Assembly: GCA_040880365.1 (NCBI GenBank)
Contig: JBBDIO010000250.1
Coordinates: 1-12,902 of the forward strand
Direction: 5' to 3'
DNA length: 12,902 bases
Source of the DNA: JBBDIO01 sp040880365
GTDB taxonomy: Bacteria > Chloroflexota > Anaerolineae > Caldilineales > Caldilineaceae
Both the position numbers and the translations under genes were made by a program. Shown one piece after another: positions 6,299-12,902 of this stretch (position 1 is the first letter of the stretch; each line of letters opens with the position of its first letter). Below the pieces are notes generated by a model that ran no database searches, had not been told where the DNA came from, and saw nothing but the letters and a program-made list of their open reading frames with translations.

Positions 6299-7560
6299 GC
6301 CAGAACATTCTGACCTGGCCGCGCCAAACTGCCGACCGTTGGCGCAACAATCCCGAACGCATGGCCTGGCTGGTGTTGCTTTCCAGCTTTCTGGCCTTTG
6401 TCTGTCTGGCAATTGCGATCCCGCTTTCGATCAATTATTTCGTGCGCCACGCCACGGTGAGCCAGGAAGCGCGCCTGATGCCCACGCTGGGCACGCTGTT
6501 GCTCTATTCGCGCGTGGGCAGCGAGCCGGTTGCCATTACCGAACCGCGCACCGATGTGGTAGAAGGCAATCGTATTGTCGCGCTGGATGAATCGACCCAG
6601 GGCACGCTGGGCTTTATGGCGGTGGATGGCACCGACGAAGCGTTGGGCAGTGTGCAGATCTACCCCGATACCGCGGTGGAGATTTTGCGGATACGACGGC
6701 CTATGTTCGAACGCAGCCCCGAACCCTTTCAGGTGCGCCTGCGGCTGGAGCGCGGCCAGGCGCGCATCTTCACCAATAGCGGTGACCAGCGGGGCATGGT
6801 GGTGGAATTGGAGACTGCACACGGCTTGATTACCTTGCCTGCGGGCAGTTATCAGGTCTCGGTGAACGAAACGCAGACTGATATTACAGTGCGTTCGGGC
6901 CAGGCTTTGCTCGCCACCGCACCCGACCAGACGCTGACTGTAGAGCAGGGGTTGTGGGCGTGGATGTCGGCGGATGAAGTCGCCAGCGCGCCCATGCCCG
7001 CCGAACAAAATTTGTTGCGCAACGGCAATTTTGCCCAATCCATGGCCGATACGTGGGACAGTTATGTGATTGCCGAGGGCGTGGCGCCGGGCAGCGTGCG
7101 CATCATCGAGCGAGAAGGGCGACATGTTGCCCATTTTGTGCGCCAGGGCGAAGAAAATACCAATACCGAAGTGGGCATCGTGCAGGCAATCGACGCCAAT
7201 GTGAATGTCTACGATTCGCTGGTGATGCAGCTGGATGTGAAATTACTGCACCAGAGCCTTTCGGGCGCGGGCTATCTCAGCTCGGAATTTCCCCTGCGCT
7301 GGGAAGTCACCTACATTGATATTTATGGCAAAGAGCTGCGCTATGGGTGGGGGTTCTATTTCCGTGACCCCGAGAATGAGAACTGGCGCATTGAAAACGG
7401 TGAGAAAATCCCGCCGATTAACTGGTATACCTACCAGTCGCCCAATCTGATGGAGCTTTTGGCCGATACGCGCCCGGCGCGCATTGAAAGTGTGCGCATT
7501 TATGCCAGCGGCTGGAACTATCAGAGCATGATCAGTGAGGTTTATTTGCTGGCGCGCTGA
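6295..7560 (+). CDS. Membrane-anchored FecR-like protein with carbohydrate-binding-like domain
   Basis: The gene encodes 421 residues from ATG 6295, coupled to the TPR gene through an ATGA overlap. A short cytoplasmic N-terminus is followed by one transmembrane helix (about 23-50, AWLVLLSSFLAFVCLAIAIP) that is not followed by a cleavage site, so it acts as an anchor. Residues about 120-205 fit a FecR-like beta domain: SVQIYPDTAVEI, then VRLRLERGQARIFT, then ELETAHGLITLPAGSYQVSV and TDITVRSGQALL. From NLLRNGNFAQ (239-248) to the end, the sequence resembles galactose-binding/CBM4-9-type beta-sandwiches, with several Trp and Tyr residues. Classical FecR proteins signal from an outer-membrane receptor to a sigma factor; no sigma factor or receptor gene is visible here, so only a structural or sensory role outside the membrane can be proposed. 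A hairpin terminator follows. Confidence 0.82.
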   Translation: MSQNILTWPRQTADRWRNNPERMAWLVLLSSFLAFVCLAIAIPLSINYFVRHATVSQEARLMPTLGTLLLYSRVGSEPVAITEPRTDVVEGNRIVALDESTQGTLGFMAVDGTDEALGSVQIYPDTAVEILRIRRPMFERSPEPFQVRLRLERGQARIFTNSGDQRGMVVELETAHGLITLPAGSYQVSVNETQTDITVRSGQALLATAPDQTLTVEQGLWAWMSADEVASAPMPAEQNLLRNGNFAQSMADTWDSYVIAEGVAPGSVRIIEREGRHVAHFVRQGEENTNTEVGIVQAIDANVNVYDSLVMQLDVKLLHQSLSGAGYLSSEFPLRWEVTYIDIYGKELRYGWGFYFRDPENENWRIENGEKIPPINWYTYQSPNLMELLADTRPARIESVRIYASGWNYQSMISEVYLLAR

Positions 7561-7598
7561 TAGTGTGAGATGGGTAGTGGCGATTGCGAGTTGACTCT

Positions 7599-7636
7599 CC
7601 GGGGACAGACCTGTTGCGCTGTCCCCGGTTCTTTTT
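7599..7636 (+). terminator. Strong intrinsic terminator-like hairpin
   Basis: CCGGGGACAG (7599-7608) and CTGTCCCCGG (7619-7628) form a perfect 10-bp stem with a 10-nt loop, followed directly by TTCTTTTT (7629-7636). This is the classic intrinsic-terminator shape and would close the TPR/FecR-like unit, 38 nt after its stop. It lies inside the leader of the next gene, so it might act as an attenuator. A repeat-family origin is also possible. Confidence 0.8.
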
Positions 7637-7647
7637 GAAGAGGCGAT

Positions 7648-7651
7648 GGAG
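7648..7651 (+). promoter_or_regulatory. Shine-Dalgarno that decides the glycosyltransferase start
   Basis: GGAG at 7648-7651 lies 7 nt before GTG 7659, the best-supported start of the GT39-like gene. An upstream in-frame TTG at 7584 would put the whole terminator hairpin inside the coding region. Confidence 0.65.
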
Positions 7652-7658
7652 TGTTGGC

Positions 7659-9458
7659 GTGTTGCGACTGGTGAGAAATTGGCGCGTGCCCAGGTGGGGT
7701 CGTGGTGGCATGGTGGCATTGTTCGTCCTTGCCTATGGCCTGGCCGCGGGCTATAACCTGGGGCTGCCGGGGCTGCACTATGACGAGGCCAAAGAAGCCG
7801 GACTCAACGCCCTGGAGTTGCTGCAGGGCGATCCGGTCACTGCGTTCCGCGGGGCAACGCTGGACTTGGGCATCTGGTCTGGCACCTGGTCTTTGCCGCT
7901 CATGGTGCAGGACTATATCGGCGCGCTGAATATCTATCTGGTTATGCCCTTTCTCGCGCTTTCGGGTGTGGGGGTGCCCAATCTGCGCTGGCCCGCGGTC
8001 TTGATCGGCGTGTTGACCCTGCTCACGTTGGAGCGGCTGGTCTCGGAGTGGTGGACATGGCACGCGCCTGCCACTGGCGAAACGCCAAATACGCCCGCAG
8101 TGCATATCCATACACCCGTCACCTGGGCGGGGCTGTTGAGTGTGGCTCTGCTGGCGCTCAGTCCCAGTTTTGTATTCTGGAGTCGCCAGGGCATCTTTGT
8201 GACCAATCTCACCCAGCCTTTGTGTCTTTTTGCCCTGTGGCAAGGCGTGCGCTGGCTGCGCACCGGCGCGAACGGAGCGTTTATCCTCACCGGCGCGGGG
8301 GCGGGGCTGGCGCTCTATGCCAAGCTGTTGGCAGGGTGGCTATTGGGGCCATTTGCCGTGCTGGGGTTGATTGGCTATGTGCAGATTGTGCGCGCCCGCC
8401 GGCGTGACCCAGTGCGCGGGCCGCATCTGACATCCCGTCTAACACCGCATCTGACGCCGGGGCTGCTGGTGGCAGGTCTGGCCGCGTTTTTGCTGGCATT
8501 GAGTCCGTTTATCTGGTTCAACATGCAGACAGGGGGCACGCTGGCGCAGGTGGGCGGCAATCTCACCCAAAGCTACTACGGCGTCGACAATCTGGCGTGG
8601 CGCGCCAATCTGGGGGTGCGGCTGGGGCAGGTGATCCAGACCCTGCGCGGCGATCATTTCTGGTATCTGGGCGGACTCTATGCCAATGGCCTCGCGCCGT
8701 GGCTGGCGCTGGCCGCGTTGCCGGTGGGGATGTGGCGACCGCGGCTGGTGGGCATACCCCTGCTGTTGCTGGGCAGTGCGCTGGCGCTCAGCATCTTCAC
8801 CCTGAGCGATCTCTTTATCACACACTTTGCCCTGCTCCAGCCTGTGCTGGTGGGCTGCGTGGCGGTGGGCTGGCTGGCGTGGATGCCGGTGCGCCGCGCC
8901 GGCGTGGAAAACGCTTCTGCGGAGAACGCTTCTACCGAAAAAGCCCGCGTCGGGGTGCGTGCCTACGCGGTGACGGTTGTGCTTGCCGCTGCGCTGTGGG
9001 TGGGTGCCGATGGCTGGGCCACCGCCCGCTATCACGGCGCGCTGGCGAGCAGCGGCGGTTTGGCCGACCATTCAGATGCCACTTATCATTTTGCCTATCA
9101 CCTGCGTTACAATGGACTCGGCGCGCCCATTGCCCTGGATTGGGGGATGGATGCGCCGGTGCGTTTTCTGACCGAAAACACGGTGCGCCCTATCGAGATT
9201 TTTGGCTATGCCTCGCCCGATGCACCAGATGACGATTTTGTGGCCCGATTGGCGTTGTTTCTCGATAATCCCGACAATGTCTACTTGTTGCGCGATGCAT
9301 CGCAGACGGTTTTTGCCGGGCGGCGCGAAGTCTTTCTGGAACAGGTTCAGGCACGGAACGGGACGCCTGTGTTGGCGGCTACGTTTGACCAGCGCGACGG
9401 CACGCGGCTTTTCGAGCTGTGGCGCGTGGAATTTGGGGAAGACTTTGCTGCACAATAA
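7659..9458 (+). CDS. GT39-like membrane glycosyltransferase (PMT/ArnT fold)
   Basis: This 599-residue polytopic membrane protein starts at GTG 7659, chosen for its GGAG at ideal spacing. It has about ten hydrophobic helices. After the first helix comes the GT39/PMT signature LHYDEA, with acidic residues D42-E43 in the first outer loop, where the family keeps its catalytic Asp/Glu. The central part is typical membrane sequence, and the C-terminal about 150 residues (from about 450) form a soluble outer domain with patterns such as HYDEA-family LRYNGLGAPIALDWG. Family members transfer a sugar from a polyprenyl-phosphate donor to protein or lipid outside the cytoplasmic membrane. Donor and acceptor are unknown. 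An acidic ENAS repeat (residues 417-428) interrupts a loop. No gene for polyprenyl-phosphate sugar synthesis is seen next to it. Alternative starts are TTG 7584 and GTG 7671. Confidence 0.87.
   Translation: MLRLVRNWRVPRWGRGGMVALFVLAYGLAAGYNLGLPGLHYDEAKEAGLNALELLQGDPVTAFRGATLDLGIWSGTWSLPLMVQDYIGALNIYLVMPFLALSGVGVPNLRWPAVLIGVLTLLTLERLVSEWWTWHAPATGETPNTPAVHIHTPVTWAGLLSVALLALSPSFVFWSRQGIFVTNLTQPLCLFALWQGVRWLRTGANGAFILTGAGAGLALYAKLLAGWLLGPFAVLGLIGYVQIVRARRRDPVRGPHLTSRLTPHLTPGLLVAGLAAFLLALSPFIWFNMQTGGTLAQVGGNLTQSYYGVDNLAWRANLGVRLGQVIQTLRGDHFWYLGGLYANGLAPWLALAALPVGMWRPRLVGIPLLLLGSALALSIFTLSDLFITHFALLQPVLVGCVAVGWLAWMPVRRAGVENASAENASTEKARVGVRAYAVTVVLAAALWVGADGWATARYHGALASSGGLADHSDATYHFAYHLRYNGLGAPIALDWGMDAPVRFLTENTVRPIEIFGYASPDAPDDDFVARLALFLDNPDNVYLLRDASQTVFAGRREVFLEQVQARNGTPVLAATFDQRDGTRLFELWRVEFGEDFAAQ
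8907..8936 (+). repeat. Two 15-bp in-frame repeats (ENASA/ENAST) in the glycosyltransferase
   Basis: GAAAACGCTTCTGCG (8907-8921) and GAGAACGCTTCTACC (8922-8936) encode ENASA and ENAST in a loop between membrane helices. They share period, frame and consensus with the repeats at 1221-1265 in another gene. Confidence 0.75.
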
Positions 9459-9496
9459 GCCGCAGTGCTCTCCCGTGTGCAACTTGACATATTCTC

Positions 9497-9525
9497 TTGA
9501 CGCCGCCCAGAGCGCGTGCTAGACT
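9497..9525 (+). promoter_or_regulatory. Sigma70-like promoter for the UbiA-like gene
   Basis: TTGACG (9497-9502), a 17-bp spacer and TAGACT (9520-9525) make a well-spaced sigma70-type promoter (5/6 and 4/6 matches). Transcription would start near 9532, about 48 nt before the GTG start. It lies in the 121-bp gap after the glycosyltransferase gene. Confidence 0.65.
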
Positions 9526-9579
9526 ACCATCTGTATCTCAAATCATAACCAGGGCGCAAAGCCAGGGCAATCAATCGCT

Positions 9580-10614
9580 GTGCAACTGACCGAACGACCC
9601 ATTGGCACCACCAATCCACCGGCTACCCCGCGCAAGACCTCCAAAGGTCTGTGGCGTTCGCGCTATCGGCATGTGGGTGAAGGTCCACCGCGTACGATAT
9701 GGGGCATGTTGGCGGTGCTTTTGCGGCTGGATGCTACGCCCGCGCTGGTGACTCCGCCTGTGGTGGGCGCAGTGTTGGGCTGGTGGCAAACCGGCGTGTT
9801 CGATTGGGATTTGCTGATTTTTCTGGTGTTGGGCACATTGACCGCGATGTGGGGCAGCGCGGCGTTGGGCGAATATTTCGACTATCGCCGCAGCCGCTTC
9901 GCCCATATACAGGCCATCGATGAGCCTTTTCAGACTGGCCTGAGCCTGATTCAAAAAGGTCATTTGCGCCCGCAGGTGGTCATCAATCTGGGGCTGATCC
10001 TCTTTGTACTGGCAGGCGTTTGCGCGCTCTGGCTGGGGCTATTGGGCGGTTGGCCTGTGCTTTTCTTCTTTGGCCTGGCGTTGGTCATGGCGATTGGCGC
10101 GGCGGTAGCCCCCCTGTTCAAATTTACCTATGTGACGTGGACTTTTGTGGAGATTAGCCGCTATGTGGCGTTTGGCTTTCTGCCGCTTTTGGCGGGCTAT
10201 TATACCCAGTCGCCCCAACTCTATCTGTTGCCCCTATCGATTGGCGCGGGGTTTGCTTTTTTGGTGGCGTCGGTTTTCTTTGCCCAGCGGATCATCCACC
10301 TGCGCCGCGACTGGCTTTTGCAGAAGCGCACCATGAGTGTTGTGCTGGGTTCGGCACGCGCCATGGATATCTGCCTGCTCTTTACGGTGGCGGGGTTTGT
10401 GGCGCTGCTGCTGGGCGCGAGCCTGACCGCGCTCCCCCTATGGACGTTGCTCACCCTGGTGGGGTTGCCGATAGCCCTGCGCCGCTTTGCCCATATGCGC
10501 CGGGAAGAGTTGACGCTCTCCGATTCTATTTCGCTGTATGAAGGTGCAATCGGCGCCACCGCGATCACCGGCTTGCTCTTTATCCTCGCCTTGCTCATAG
10601 ACGGTTTTGCCTAG
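9580..10614 (+). CDS. UbiA/MenA-like prenyltransferase-family membrane protein, divergent active site
   Basis: The gene encodes 344 residues from GTG 9580; AGGG at 9564-9567 is a poorly spaced Shine-Dalgarno. About nine membrane helices follow a 40-residue polar N-terminus. The layout is that of MenA-type UbiA proteins: DATPALVTPPVVGAVLG, then ALGEYFDYRRSR where MenA has NDYxD, then DEPFQTGLSLIQKGHLRP, then VAPLFKFTYVTWTFVEISRYVAFGFLPLLAGYY, and HLRRDWLLQKRTMSVVLG where MenA has an NLRDxxxD-GKRTLA segment. UbiA enzymes attach a polyprenyl chain to an aromatic ring using Mg2+ held by Asp residues. Here the first motif keeps only D101 (Asn to Gly97, Asp to Glu98), and the second keeps D244 while the first Asp is His240. 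It may be a divergent enzyme or a non-catalytic relative. The next gene starts 4 nt later and is probably co-translated. Confidence 0.82.
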   Translation: MQLTERPIGTTNPPATPRKTSKGLWRSRYRHVGEGPPRTIWGMLAVLLRLDATPALVTPPVVGAVLGWWQTGVFDWDLLIFLVLGTLTAMWGSAALGEYFDYRRSRFAHIQAIDEPFQTGLSLIQKGHLRPQVVINLGLILFVLAGVCALWLGLLGGWPVLFFFGLALVMAIGAAVAPLFKFTYVTWTFVEISRYVAFGFLPLLAGYYTQSPQLYLLPLSIGAGFAFLVASVFFAQRIIHLRRDWLLQKRTMSVVLGSARAMDICLLFTVAGFVALLLGASLTALPLWTLLTLVGLPIALRRFAHMRREELTLSDSISLYEGAIGATAITGLLFILALLIDGFA

Positions 10615-10618
10615 ACTG

Positions 10619-11182
10619 ATGGCCGAGATGCGTTTGGATGGCGGGGACGATCTGGTTCCCCTCACGCGCAAAGAATTCTACGATCTGGCCCAGGAATGCC
10701 ACGACTATGCGGTAGAATTGGCGCGCCACGAACAGCACCAGGTACATCTGAAACATTGCTACCAGTTTAACGAATGGCTGGCGCGTGTGCGGCGCTATGA
10801 TTTGCTGGCGTCCCCGCTCAAGGGTCTGCAACCGGCGCGCCCCATTGCCCGCTGGCAGGTGATGACGCTGGTGGGTGGGGTGGGGCTGGCGCTCATGCTG
10901 GCGTTGCCGGGGCGCGTCAGCAGCACGCTGGCGTTGGCATTGCCCTATACGCTCTTTTTTTGTGTGCTGATTTTGATCTTTGTGCCCGAACGGCTCTATG
11001 GCACTACCATCGAATTGCTGGAAGCCAAAGTGTTGCGCGTGGTGGAAACGCTGGAACAGTTTCTGATGAATGAGGAGTTGGGATTTACAGAGGCGGCGTT
11101 TTTCAAGGTGAAGGACAATCTGGAATTTGCCCGGCGCGAGCTGCGCCAACAGATTGATCTGGCGCATCGTCGCTGGCGCTAG
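10619..11182 (+). CDS. Two-TM membrane protein of unknown function, coupled to the UbiA-like gene
   Basis: The encoded protein has 187 residues from ATG 10619, only 4 nt after the UbiA-like stop; ATG 10628 is an alternative. I do not recognise the family. Residues 1-78 are polar and mostly helical, rich in charged and aromatic residues (RKEFYDLAQECHDYAVEL, with a HEQHQVHLKHC cluster containing four His). Two transmembrane helices follow (about 79-98 and 102-123) with a very short turn between them, so both ends lie on the same side, probably the cytoplasm. The C-terminal about 60 residues form amphipathic, likely coiled-coil helix (IELLEAKVLRVVETLEQFLM, then VKDNLEFARRELRQQIDLAHRRWR) with a basic end. 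The close spacing suggests a subunit or regulator of the UbiA-like protein. It lies upstream of a convergent ABC transporter gene. Confidence 0.8.
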   Translation: MAEMRLDGGDDLVPLTRKEFYDLAQECHDYAVELARHEQHQVHLKHCYQFNEWLARVRRYDLLASPLKGLQPARPIARWQVMTLVGGVGLALMLALPGRVSSTLALALPYTLFFCVLILIFVPERLYGTTIELLEAKVLRVVETLEQFLMNEELGFTEAAFFKVKDNLEFARRELRQQIDLAHRRWR

Positions 11183-11185
11183 CCT

Positions 11186-11262
11186 GAAATTGTAGGTCAC
11201 GCCTCCTAGCGTGACAGAAATTGTAACCCATCGGCTTGTCACAGCTGGAGCTGTGACTTACA
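11186..11262. repeat. Inverted pair of related covarying palindromes in convergent gap
   Basis: Two 20-bp palindromes lie in opposite orientation: 11196-11215 (GTCACGCCTCCTAGCGTGAC) and 11238-11257. Read on the minus strand, the second is GTCACAGCTCCAGCTGTGAC. The outer GTCAC/GTGAC arms and the TCC of the loop are the same. Inner pairs 6/15 and 7/14 differ by compensatory changes (G-C to A-T, C-G to G-C). TGTAG before the first and TTACA after the second are inverted copies of each other apart from one base. The first palindrome is flanked by a direct 9-bp repeat GAAATTGTA (11186-11194 and 11217-11225). This looks like a small REP/MITE-like unit. Confidence 0.75.
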
Positions 11263-11267
11263 TTTTT
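11238..11267 (+). terminator. Hairpin with T-run ending the UbiA-like operon
   Basis: GTCACAGC-TGGA-GCTGTGAC (11238-11257) gives an 8-bp stem, followed by TTACATTTTT up to 11267. The T-run is offset by 5 nt. On the other strand the hairpin has no T-run, but it lies just after the ABC gene stop (11289), so both convergent transcripts could end in it. Confidence 0.5.
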
Positions 11268-11288
11268 CGTCAATTGCCGGATGTTGCA

Positions 11289-12902
<1,614 letters not shown>

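Noticed and set aside
6055..7134. Open frame of 359 codons on the minus strand
   Set aside because: It spans two well-supported + strand genes and its translation is His/Arg/Gln-rich without motifs, as expected for a shadow frame in G+C-rich DNA.
7584..7658. N-terminal extension of the glycosyltransferase from TTG 7584
   Set aside because: It would translate the terminator-like hairpin into an Arg/Pro-rich stretch, while GTG 7659 has a GGAG at 7 nt.
9484..9489. Consensus -35 box TTGACA
   Set aside because: No acceptable -10 hexamer lies 16-18 bp downstream; the second box TTGACG at 9497 has one at 17 bp.

Overview
The window is G+C-rich bacterial chromosome with dense, mostly same-strand genes and no RNA genes, CRISPR array, transposase or prophage gene that I can see. 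The gene styles suggest a Chloroflexota (Caldilineae/Anaerolineae-like) genome: a membrane-anchored double zinc ribbon plus LysM protein, HEAT and TPR proteins with disordered acidic tails, a FecR-like anchored protein, a GT39-type glycosyltransferase and a divergent MenA/UbiA-like protein. This assignment is inferred from gene content only.

Left part (1-4355, + strand): the C-terminal half of an RseP-type site-2 protease. It is followed by a zinc ribbon/TM/LysM protein, a HEAT-repeat protein and a small acidic protein of unknown function. The first three are closely spaced and could be co-transcribed. Centre (4356-7636): an AT-rich promoter region with repeated ACTGTT words, an AEC-family transporter, and a 17-bp interrupted hairpin next to an extended -10 box. 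Then comes a two-gene unit, a TPR protein overlapping a FecR-like membrane protein by 4 bp, closed by a strong intrinsic-terminator-like hairpin.

Right part (7637-12902): a GT39-like glycosyltransferase whose start lies only 22 nt after that hairpin. Next, a well-formed sigma70-like promoter precedes a UbiA/MenA-like gene with degenerate Asp motifs, followed 4 nt later by an unknown two-TM protein. These converge on a minus-strand ABC exporter gene that runs off the right edge. The 106-bp convergent gap holds two related hairpins in opposite orientation, differing by compensatory changes.

No single locus is convincingly a new defence or biosynthetic system. The most interesting items are the covarying palindrome pair (11186-11262), the UbiA-like protein lacking canonical metal-binding residues together with its unknown partner, the terminator-like hairpin in the leader of the glycosyltransferase gene, and recurrent 12-15 bp tandem duplications in coding and intergenic DNA.
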